DNA of 14,511 nt from Alphaproteobacteria bacterium (GTDB lineage Bacteria > Pseudomonadota > Alphaproteobacteria > Rs-D84): positions 1-14,511 of the forward strand of contig WSMU01000024.1 in the NCBI GenBank assembly GCA_013316395.1, given 5' to 3'. The notes under the pieces are model-generated. The model made no database searches. It worked only from the letters and a program-made list of their open reading frames with translations, and was not told the DNA's origin. This document shows, in pieces, positions 1-4,568 of the stretch. The position numbers and the translations under genes are program-made. Position 1 is the first letter of the stretch. Every line of letters begins with the position of its first letter.

Positions 1-86
1 ATCGTTAGTGCAGATGAATAATATCATATATATAAATGCGGCGCAAGAAAAAAATAAATGCAAAAACCACTCTCTAACAAACGGGT

Positions 87-151
87 GGTTGGGAGTAAGA
101 ACTACCATTCATAATAGCGCAGTTATTCAATATATTCACTGCCCCCCAACC
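87..151. repeat. Structured repeat unit A (diverged, isolated copy)
   Basis: P1 is GGTTGGG (87-93) with CCCAACC (145-151). P2 is CTAC (102-105) with ATAG (114-117), with one mismatched closing pair, so it is the weakest P2. P3 is GCAGT (119-123) with ACTGC (138-142) around a 14 nt loop. It stands apart from the other four copies and lacks the ATAAAA linker that follows copies B-D. Confidence 0.75.
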
Positions 152-275
152 TTAGTTAGAGTATTATGCATTTTAATGCATTTTGAATGAAGGGGTTCTT
201 CGTCCCATATCGACAACACATCGATACATAGGTAATTATACATAAGATTTTGTAGGATTTCAATATATAAAAAGT

Positions 276-342
276 GGTTGGAGGTTAACAACTATATTAA
301 GGTGTAGCCCAGTTAATTCAAGTATATCACTGGCCCCCAACC
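276..342. repeat. Structured repeat unit B
   Basis: P1 is TGGTTGG (275-281) with CCAACCA (337-343). P2 is CTAT (292-295) with GTAG (304-307), including a T-G wobble. A single C (308) follows, then P3 CCAGT (309-313) with ACTGG (329-333) and a 15 nt loop ending TATATC. A three-base CCC linker (334-336) precedes P1. Confidence 0.85.
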
Positions 343-350
343 ATAAAAGT

Positions 351-414
351 GGTTGGAGGTACAATCTATCGTAAAGTATAGCGGGCTTATTTATGTATAT
401 CACCCACTCCAACC
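351..414. repeat. Structured repeat unit C
   Basis: P1 is the nine-pair TGGTTGGAG (350-358) with CTCCAACCA (407-415). P2 is CTAT (366-369) with ATAG (378-381). P3 is reduced to GGG (383-385) with CCC (403-405). The loop keeps the conserved TTATTTATGTATATC sequence. This copy has the longest P1 among A-D and the shortest P3. Confidence 0.8.
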
Positions 415-423
415 ATAAAAAGT

Positions 424-490
424 GGTTGGACGCTTAGAAACTATCTCGATGTAATAGCACGACTTATTGGTTATTCGTCGTCATCCAACC
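424..490. repeat. Structured repeat unit D
   Basis: P1 is TGGTTGGA (423-430) with TCCAACCA (484-491). P2 is CTAT (441-444) with ATAG (454-457). A single C (458) follows, then P3 ACGAC (459-463) with GTCGT (477-481), five perfect pairs unlike those of any other copy, around a 13 nt loop beginning TTATT. The three-base linker is CAT (482-484). Confidence 0.85.
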
Positions 491-499
491 ATAAAAGGG

Positions 500-565
500 G
501 GCCGGGGGTCTAAACTATATCAATGACATAGCCGATTTATTTATATATATCATCGGCCCCCGGCC
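500..565. repeat. Structured repeat unit E with compensated GC outer stem
   Basis: P1 is GGCCGGGGG (500-508) with CCCCCGGCC (557-565), nine perfect pairs. Compared with the other copies both T-A pairs at the core are C-G pairs, changed on both strands. P2 is CTAT (515-518) with ATAG (528-531). P3 is CCGAT (532-536) with ATCGG (552-556) around a 15 nt loop ending TATATC. It is the last copy, next to the carD 3' end. Confidence 0.85.
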
Positions 566-569
566 ATAC

Positions 570-600
570 AAAAAAATCTGCTCCCGCGGGTGGAGGCGTG
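570..600 (-). terminator. Possible Rho-independent terminator of carD
   Basis: Read on the minus strand just past the carD stop codon, CTCC (596-593) can pair with GGAG (585-582) around a GC-rich loop that itself contains the CCCGCGGG palindrome. Seven T residues (576-570) follow after CAGA. The stem is only four to five pairs, so the call rests mainly on position and the T run. If it works, it separates carD transcription from the repeat array. Confidence 0.4.
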
Positions 601-603
601 GAA

Positions 604-1164
604 CTATGATTCGTCTTCGATTTCTTCTTCTTCGTCGCCTTCGACCGCGTTCAAATCAATTTCCTTTGGTATGCCCAAAATGTCTTCGATTTTATCTGAT
701 GCCTCGTCTAAATCTATTTTGTGTAATACCGCGAATTCCTGGGCCATGCGTTCCAGCGCGCGCAGGTACAGCTGGCGCGCAGAAAATGTCATGGTATCGG
801 CCGCACTGCGCCGCTGCAGGTCGCGTACAACCTCCGCCAGTTTCATCGGGTCGCCCGAGTTTATGTTTTCTTCGTATTGTGCCGCACGGCGTGCCCATAT
901 CATGCGCTTGGCCCCGGCCTTGCCCTTGGCGGCGGCGATTGCCTCATCCATCTTTTTGACCGATGTTAACGGACGCAGACCCGATATCTCGGCACGTTCG
1001 ACCGGAACGCGCAGGGTCATGTGGTTGCGCTCAAAATCAATGACCAGCATTTTTACCTTCTGGTCGCCAATTGTCTGCTCTTCGACGCGTAATAGTTTGC
1101 CGACACCCTGGGTCGGATATACGACGTATTGTCCTGTTTTAAAGTCTAATTTCTTGCTTGCCAT
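604..1164 (-). CDS. carD: CarD/CdnL family RNA polymerase-binding transcription regulator
   Basis: The 186-aa protein resembles CarD/CdnL-type regulators, which bind the RNA polymerase beta subunit and stabilise open promoter complexes. The N-terminal RNAP-interacting domain (about residues 5-65) opens with the family-typical run 'FKTGQYVVYPTQGVGKL' and includes 'LRVPVERAEISGLRPL'. The C-terminal helical DNA-contacting domain (about 70-165) includes 'RMIWARR' with Trp90, which I place as the counterpart of the tryptophan that wedges into the -10 region in characterised CarD proteins. The last 20 residues are a very acidic tail. The start at 1164 fits the family N-terminus, and an AAAGGG sequence ends nine bases upstream. 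Transcription likely starts from an extended -10 promoter at 1210-1215. A 14-codon ORF in another frame overlaps the start and may tune translation. The family call is secure; the target genes are unknown. Confidence 0.93.
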   Translation of the reverse strand: MASKKLDFKTGQYVVYPTQGVGKLLRVEEQTIGDQKVKMLVIDFERNHMTLRVPVERAEISGLRPLTSVKKMDEAIAAAKGKAGAKRMIWARRAAQYEENINSGDPMKLAEVVRDLQRRSAADTMTFSARQLYLRALERMAQEFAVLHKIDLDEASDKIEDILGIPKEIDLNAVEGDEEEEIEDES

Positions 1165-1190
1165 TTGGCCGTACCCTTTAACGTTGCCAT
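1146..1190 (-). CDS. Possible leader ORF overlapping the carD start
   Basis: A 14-codon frame (MATLKGTAKWQARN) starts at 1190 directly after TCAGAGAGA, the same purine-rich sequence seen just upstream of other starts in this window. It ends with TAG at 1146-1148, 19 nt inside carD, in a different frame. An in-frame ATG at 1202 would extend it to 18 residues, but that lies at the expected transcription start. Translation of this frame would carry ribosomes across the carD initiation site, so it could couple to or compete with carD. There is no homology evidence; the call rests on position and the start context. Confidence 0.35.
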   Translation of the reverse strand: MATLKGTAKWQARN

Positions 1191-1209
1191 TCTCTCTGAC
1201 ATATCATGC

Positions 1210-1237
1210 ATTATATCATAAAATAAGCAAAAAACAA
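1210..1237 (-). promoter_or_regulatory. Extended -10 promoter for carD
   Basis: On the minus strand TATAAT (1215-1210) is preceded by TGA, giving a perfect extended -10 (TGnTATAAT). The -35 region is poor: only TTTGTT or TTGTTT in a T-rich stretch 16-17 bases upstream. Extended -10 promoters tolerate this. The expected start is near 1203, about 40 nt before the carD ATG. Confidence 0.6.
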
Positions 1238-1249
1238 ACACTCGCGAAA

Positions 1250-1279
1250 AAAAATAAAGAAAAGCGCCCGTTCGGGCGC
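1250..1279 (-). terminator. Strong Rho-independent terminator of the cysteine-rich protein gene
   Basis: GCGCCCG (1279-1273, minus) and CGGGCGC (1270-1264) form a seven-pair GC stem with an AA loop. It begins four bases after the stop codon of the upstream gene and is followed on the minus strand by TTTTCTTTATTTTTTTT. The hairpin is symmetric, but the T tract on the plus side is short, so termination should favour the minus strand. It insulates carD from the upstream gene. Confidence 0.9.
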
Positions 1280-1282
1280 CTT

Positions 1283-1825
1283 TTATCGTGGCAGGCGGCG
1301 GCGAATCGCACCGGTGCGTCGCACACTGGATGCGCGACTGCCGACGTCGGTGCCGCTGGACGTGGCACAATGCCATTCACCGTTCAGTAAAACCGCCGTT
1401 TGGCCGCCGGGACAATCCGGCTTTTCCAGGCGCCATGCAAAACAGCTGCCTTTTTGGTATGACTGGTATGTGGCGTTGTCGCCGCCGCCGCGTGTATATG
1501 CACCGTATTCCGCATTCCATATACCCGCCGCCTGGCCACCGCACCATTTACGCTCACCAAAACATTCGATACAATTGCCGCTGGCATCGCATAGCTCTGC
1601 CGGGGCCGATGTGGATTTGTAGCCCGACGCGGCCGTGTTGCCGTGGCCCATTGACTTACCTGTTTCTAAATCCATACACCACAGCTTTTGACACTCGGCG
1701 GCATTTATGCCGTCGATGTTGCTGTGGCTGGTTAAAATGTAACCCGGGCCGCATGACGTAAACGCCGCGTTTGCGCCGCCGGCGGCTAAGATTATACTGG
1801 AAATTGCGAAAATAATCTTTTTCAT
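1283..1825 (-). CDS. Cysteine-rich exported protein of unknown function
   Basis: The 180-aa product has a clear signal peptide (MKKIIFAISSIILAAGGANA, cleavage after Ala-Asn-Ala at residue 20). The mature part holds ten cysteines, including 'SCGPGYIL', 'NCIEC', 'KWCGG' and 'DCPGG', with many Trp, Gly and Tyr. This suggests a disulfide-stapled periplasmic or surface protein. The C-terminal 25 residues are basic and low in complexity ('RRTGAIRRRLPR'). I chose ATG 1825 over the longer in-frame start at 1876 because it puts the signal peptide at the N-terminus and follows CCGAGAG. A promoter (1848-1876) and a strong terminator (1250-1279) make it a single-gene unit. I do not recognise a domain. 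Function unknown. Confidence 0.8.
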   Translation of the reverse strand: MKKIIFAISSIILAAGGANAAFTSCGPGYILTSHSNIDGINAAECQKLWCMDLETGKSMGHGNTAASGYKSTSAPAELCDASGNCIECFGERKWCGGQAAGIWNAEYGAYTRGGGDNATYQSYQKGSCFAWRLEKPDCPGGQTAVLLNGEWHCATSSGTDVGSRASSVRRTGAIRRRLPR

Positions 1826-1847
1826 CTCTCGGTATCCGTTTAGATAC

Positions 1848-1876
1848 ATTTTACACTTTTTTCGACCAAATCGCAA
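1848..1876 (-). promoter_or_regulatory. Promoter of the cysteine-rich protein gene
   Basis: On the minus strand TTGCGA (1876-1871) and TAAAAT (1853-1848) are separated by 17 bases. They match the sigma-70 consensus at four and five of six positions. The expected start near 1841 leaves a leader of about 15 nt before ATG 1825. Confidence 0.5.
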
Positions 1877-1883
1877 ACATTTA

Positions 1884-2312
1884 TTACTGGCCCAGGCCCG
1901 CCGGCGTAAAACGCCCGATATTGTTAAACAGTTCCTGGAGGGCGTTGAGCTCTATCGCGGCCGGAATCTCCGTCTCGCCGTCGGCAATGCGAACATTTGG
2001 CAAATCGCCATCGCGCAGGACGCGCGTCCGGGTTACGCGGTTGCCCGATACCCATGCCAACAGCACTGTTTTATTATCAAACGTATGGGGCAGGGGGCCG
2101 CGATAGTTTTCATCCGCACCGTAATAAATCCAGATTTCGTCGCCGTATTGGGTCTTTACCTGGGGCATGCCGATTTTTTCGGTCAGTGCGTTTGTTGTTT
2201 TTATCTCCGCAACAACAGTATCCAAATCCGACGGGAATACGTATCCGCGATGCTTGGTCTGAAATGTGCAGGCCGACAGGGCCGCTAAAAATATAAGTAA
2301 ACTTTTTCTCAT
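1884..2312 (-). CDS. bamE: BamE/SmpA-type outer membrane assembly lipoprotein
   Basis: This 142-aa lipoprotein matches BamE, a small accessory subunit of the Bam complex that folds beta-barrel proteins into the outer membrane. The N-terminus is a short signal peptide with a lipobox, LSAC, placing the lipidated cysteine at residue 15. The conserved BamE pattern follows: 'RGYVFPSDL', a 'KIGMPQVKTQYGDEIWIYY' segment (the usual LGxPs...WYY region), and a C-terminal 'LQELFNNIGRFTPAG' typical of alphaproteobacterial members. ATG 2312 is preferred over the in-frame ATG at 2336 because it gives a normal-length lipoprotein signal, though neither has a strong Shine-Dalgarno sequence. It lies 60 nt downstream of lptB on the same strand and is probably co-transcribed, linking two outer-membrane biogenesis routes. 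Confidence 0.85.
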   Translation of the reverse strand: MRKSLLIFLAALSACTFQTKHRGYVFPSDLDTVVAEIKTTNALTEKIGMPQVKTQYGDEIWIYYGADENYRGPLPHTFDNKTVLLAWVSGNRVTRTRVLRDGDLPNVRIADGETEIPAAIELNALQELFNNIGRFTPAGLGQ

Positions 2313-2372
2313 ACCGATAAAGTTACAACAATTCATATTGCCGGTGCAACCAAAAAAGATTCCGAATCGCCG

Positions 2373-3101
2373 TTACATTACAAAGTCTTCGCCCAGATAA
2401 ACTTTTTTAACCATTTCATCTTTGACGATTTCGGCCGTGGTTCCGTGTTTTAGGATTTTGCCGTCATGCAAAACATAACTGCGGTCGGTAATACCCAATG
2501 TTTCGCGAACATTATGGTCGGTAATAATAACGCCCAGGCCGCGATTTTTCAGTTGGGACACCAGGCTGCGGATTTCGTTTACCGCAATCGGGTCAATGCC
2601 GGCGAACGGCTCGTCCAGCAGAATGAACTTTGGGTCATTGGCCAATGCACGCGCGATTTCAACGCGACGACGCTCGCCCCCCGACAGGGCGGTTGCAGGA
2701 CTGCGGCGCAGGGCTGATATTGAAAACTCGTCCAGCAAGGCATCGAGCTTTATCTTGCGCTTTTTACGGCTGGGCTCTACCACCTCCAGTATCGCCATGA
2801 TGTTCTGTTCCACCGACAGACCGCGGAAAACACTGTTCTCCTGCGGGAGGTAGCCGATGTGCAGGCGCGCACGCTGATAAAACGGCAGGTGGGTTATATC
2901 CTGGGAATTTAAAAATATTTGGCCGCCTGTGGCGCCTATCTGGCCCGTGATGCAATAAAATGCCGTGGTCTTGCCCGCGCCGTTGGGCCCCAGCAGTCCA
3001 ACCGATTCGCCCTGGCGTGCGATAAGTGAAATGTCGCGGATAACCATACGCTTGCCGTATGATTTTGACAGGTGTTCGACACGTAATACCGATTGCTTCA
3101 T
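2373..3101 (-). CDS. lptB: LPS export ABC transporter ATP-binding protein LptB
   Basis: LptB is the cytoplasmic ATPase dimer that drives lipopolysaccharide from the inner membrane across the Lpt bridge with LptF, LptG and LptC. The 242-aa protein has all ABC motifs: Walker A GPNGAGKTT (38-46), Q-loop Gln87, signature LSGGERRRVEIARAL (139-153), Walker B FILLDEP (159-165) with 'FAGIDP' after it, and switch histidine His196 in 'ITDHNVRETL'. That last string and the C-terminal 'YLGEDF' are typical of LptB rather than other ABC ATPases. Length is normal. Its ATG overlaps the lptC stop as ATGA, implying translational coupling. No lptA lies between the two genes, unlike many proteobacterial lptCAB clusters. 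Confidence 0.96.
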   Translation of the reverse strand: MKQSVLRVEHLSKSYGKRMVIRDISLIARQGESVGLLGPNGAGKTTAFYCITGQIGATGGQIFLNSQDITHLPFYQRARLHIGYLPQENSVFRGLSVEQNIMAILEVVEPSRKKRKIKLDALLDEFSISALRRSPATALSGGERRRVEIARALANDPKFILLDEPFAGIDPIAVNEIRSLVSQLKNRGLGVIITDHNVRETLGITDRSYVLHDGKILKHGTTAEIVKDEMVKKVYLGEDFVM

Positions 3102-3577
3102 AATTTTATCACCAGTTCTTTTGTTAATATGCGGTCGCCGTTGCTGGAATCGATGCGGACATCGCCAATCAGGCGGATTGTTCGTTTCTTGCGGTCGTAT
3201 TGCGCCGTGCGTGACGTTATATCCTGTGTTATGGTCTGGCCCCCGGATTTGCGCGTAATCGTGCCCGATACAATGTCCATGTATATTATATCCGGTGTCT
3301 TGTATTCCTGGCGGGCGGTGGCCGCACGCAGGCGGAACGGCGCACCGTTTTTATCCGTGCCGGAAAACGATGCACCCGACATTTTAAACTGATTGCTGAT
3401 TACATCAGTCATGTTTATCGCGGATATCGGTGTCCACAACAACTGCTTCGTAAACAGGGCGCCTGCAACCAGGGCCGCCACCATTACCAGCCCCCAGCCG
3501 GTAAAGAAAAACTGCCACAGGCGCATCCAGCGCCGATGCTTTGTGAAAATAATAAAACTGCGTTTGTCCTTTTGCAC
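3098..3577 (-). CDS. lptC: LPS export system protein LptC
   Basis: LptC is the bitopic inner-membrane protein that receives LPS from the LptB2FG extractor and passes it to LptA. The 159-aa protein has a basic cytoplasmic N-terminus, one membrane segment at about residues 22-42 (around 'GWGLVMVAALVAGALF'), and a periplasmic beta-jellyroll-like domain. Repeated strands such as 'GTITRKSGGQTITQDITSRTAQYD' appear here, shortened to 'GGQTITQDITSRTAQYD', followed by 'IRLIGDVRI'. The start is a GTG at 3577. An ATG one frame away is not usable, and the next in-frame Met (residue 18) would cut close to the membrane segment; ribosome binding for the GTG is weak. The overlap with lptB strongly supports the identity. 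Confidence 0.88.
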   Translation of the reverse strand: MQKDKRSFIIFTKHRRWMRLWQFFFTGWGLVMVAALVAGALFTKQLLWTPISAINMTDVISNQFKMSGASFSGTDKNGAPFRLRAATARQEYKTPDIIYMDIVSGTITRKSGGQTITQDITSRTAQYDRKKRTIRLIGDVRIDSSNGDRILTKELVIKL

Positions 3578-3621
3578 ATACGCAGTTTAAACCGCCCGTA
3601 CGAAAAAAGCAATTTTTATAT

Positions 3622-3649
3622 TTGTACAGGCATCTTTTTATGTTATAAT
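3622..3649 (+). promoter_or_regulatory. Sigma-70 promoter with extended -10
   Basis: TTGTAC (3622-3627), a 16-base spacer, and TATAAT (3644-3649) preceded by TGT form an extended -10 element. The expected start is about ten bases before the coding start at 3665, so the leader is very short. It sits in the 87-nt divergent gap with lptC. Confidence 0.75.
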
Positions 3650-3664
3650 CATAGGCAAGAGAGA

Positions 3665-4477
3665 ATGAAAAAAGCCTTACTTATTTTTGCAGCCCTTGCA
3701 TCTATGTGCCCGGATTGGGCCCATGGGGCCATGACTATTAAAAAGGCCGCACCGGTCGCACCAAAGACGACGTCGGCCGTGGAAAGCACGGGCAGCCTGG
3801 TGCCGACAGTATTGGGCCTGGTCGGGGCGGTAAAGGGACTGGATGCGAAGGTTAGAGAGCTAAGCGCGGAATGCGTGCCGACCGCGGCGGAAATTACATT
3901 TGTAAATAATACTATCAAAGAGTGGGCTAAAACAGGTGCCTCAACCGCAGATGAGGCGGAAAAGGCCCTGGGGATGCGTCGGTGTCAGGATATTTCAAGC
4001 GGTGGCTATGCGCGAATGGTGGAAATTAACGCCGGTGACGACGATGAGGAGTTTTTATGTACCGACTGGTTCGGTGGGCCCGGTAATGTCGGAATGGTAT
4101 GGGAGAATTTCCCCATGGCCGCCAAGGCGACTTATTGTGCAGACGGCTCGTTCGAGTGCGGCAATTCGCAAAAGAAAACGGCTTCAAATATTTACAATGT
4201 ATTCAATCTAATCGATTTTGGTGAGGCGGACTATACCCCGTCAGAGGCTAAGATGGCAAGCCAACTGCTGGCGAAGATTGAAAAGTGCTCGGATGCAAAG
4301 CTTAGTGCGGCAAAGCGCGCAATGTGGGGCGAGTTCTTGGTTAATACAATCAGCAATGTGGGCCAGCCCACTAATACGGGGGCAATTATGCAATCCGTGG
4401 GCAGCATATCAAACAGCGGCCTGGGCGGGGGGATATCATCTCTGTCTGGATTGGCAACGCAGTTGATGAATAAATAA
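3665..4477 (+). CDS. Exported protein of unknown function
   Basis: The 270-aa product begins with a signal peptide (MKKALLIFAALASMC..., probable cleavage after 'AHG' or 'AHGA' near residue 21-22). Next comes a Lys/Ala/Thr/Pro-rich linker and a region with six cysteines ('ECVP', 'RRCQD', 'FLCTDW', 'TYCADG', 'FECGN', 'EKCSD'). The last 50 residues are rich in Gly, Ser and Asn ('SNSGLGGGISSLSGLA'). The even number of cysteines suggests periplasmic disulfides. ATG 3665 is chosen because it starts the signal peptide, follows AGGCAAGAGAGA, and lies just downstream of a near-ideal promoter; an in-frame upstream extension to 3536 reads through that promoter. A strong terminator follows. I do not recognise any domain and give no function. 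Confidence 0.85.
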   Translation: MKKALLIFAALASMCPDWAHGAMTIKKAAPVAPKTTSAVESTGSLVPTVLGLVGAVKGLDAKVRELSAECVPTAAEITFVNNTIKEWAKTGASTADEAEKALGMRRCQDISSGGYARMVEINAGDDDEEFLCTDWFGGPGNVGMVWENFPMAAKATYCADGSFECGNSQKKTASNIYNVFNLIDFGEADYTPSEAKMASQLLAKIEKCSDAKLSAAKRAMWGEFLVNTISNVGQPTNTGAIMQSVGSISNSGLGGGISSLSGLATQLMNK

Positions 4478-4481
4478 CTAT

Positions 4482-4507
4482 CGCGGCACGCACATGCCGC
4501 GTTTTTT
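4482..4507 (+). terminator. Rho-independent terminator
   Basis: CGCGGCA (4482-4488) and TGCCGCG (4495-4501) form a perfect seven-pair stem with a six-base loop, followed by six T residues. It begins four bases after the stop codon of the upstream gene and separates it from the OmpA-like gene. Confidence 0.95.
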
Positions 4508-4511
4508 CTGC

Positions 4512-4540
4512 TTTACTCGGACCCTTAAAAATCGTATAAT
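4512..4540 (+). promoter_or_regulatory. Promoter of the OmpA-like lipoprotein gene
   Basis: TTTACT (4512-4517, four of six -35 matches) and a perfect TATAAT (4535-4540) are spaced by 17 bases. Transcription would start near 4547, giving a leader of about 20 nt that contains the AAGGAACGGGG ribosome binding region before ATG 4569. Confidence 0.75.
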
Positions 4541-4568
4541 AAGGGGGATAATATATAAAGGAACGGGG

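Larger units (their letters stand above)
84..567. repeat. Array of five covarying three-stem structured elements
   Basis: Five copies of a 64-67 nt element share one fold. Outer stem P1 is GGTTGG/CCAACC in four copies and GGCCGG/CCGGCC in the fifth. Hairpin P2 is CTAT...ATAG (or close variants) with an 8-9 nt loop. Hairpin P3 is 3-5 bp with a 13-17 nt A+T-rich loop. Usually one base, a C, separates P2 from P3, and three bases separate P3 from the closing strand of P1. Copies B-E start at 276, 351, 424 and 500, a period of 73-76, joined by linkers beginning ATAAAA. Copy A (87) stands 124 nt apart. P3 is GCAGT/ACTGC, CCAGT/ACTGG, GGG/CCC, ACGAC/GTCGT and CCGAT/ATCGG in A-E: different sequences, pairing kept. 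The array lies downstream of carD, but the functional strand cannot be decided because the elements are near-palindromic. I do not recognise the family. A structured RNA, a cruciform DNA protein target or a mobile palindromic element are all possible. Confidence 0.85.
1..603. other. Non-coding region carrying the structured repeat array
   Basis: No credible protein gene was found on either strand. The only open frame of any size (8-190, plus) runs through repeat unit A and has no convincing ribosome binding site. Positions 1-83 are A+T-rich and otherwise featureless. Positions 152-270 are A+T-rich, with a short direct repeat (TGCATTTTAATGCATTTT at 167-184) and no clear repeat unit. The remainder is the array of five structured units (87-151, 276-342, 351-414, 424-490, 500-565). 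A possible carD terminator lies at 570-600. Confidence 0.8.

Noticed and set aside
8..190. 60-aa plus-strand protein
   Set aside because: The frame runs through repeat unit A, has no ribosome binding site and gives a sequence without protein-like character.
276..565. tRNA-like cloverleafs
   Set aside because: The stem lengths (about 7, 4 and 5 pairs) and the single base between P2 and P3 recall a tRNA lacking one arm, but the P3 loop is 13-17 nt, no T-loop sequence or CCA context exists, and the P1 to P2 linker is too long.
87..565. Hammerhead or other known self-cleaving ribozyme
   Set aside because: The three-way junction shape is suggestive, but the hammerhead core (CTGATGA and GAAA) is absent from both strands of the units.
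84..567. CRISPR array
   Set aside because: The repeated part is about 65 nt with 9-nt linkers, the copies are not identical, there are no unique spacers of CRISPR length, and no cas gene is present.
84..567. Integron attC sites
   Set aside because: The outer arms run GTT...AAC instead of the RYYYAAC...GTTRRRY order, copies follow each other with no cassette gene, and no integrase is in view.
590..1390. 266-aa plus-strand gene
   Set aside because: It is antisense to carD, and its Ser/Arg-rich translation is the mirror of the carD reading frame.
3536..3664. N-terminal extension of the 270-aa exported protein
   Set aside because: It would cross the lptC start and the TATAAT promoter and would bury the signal peptide inside the protein.
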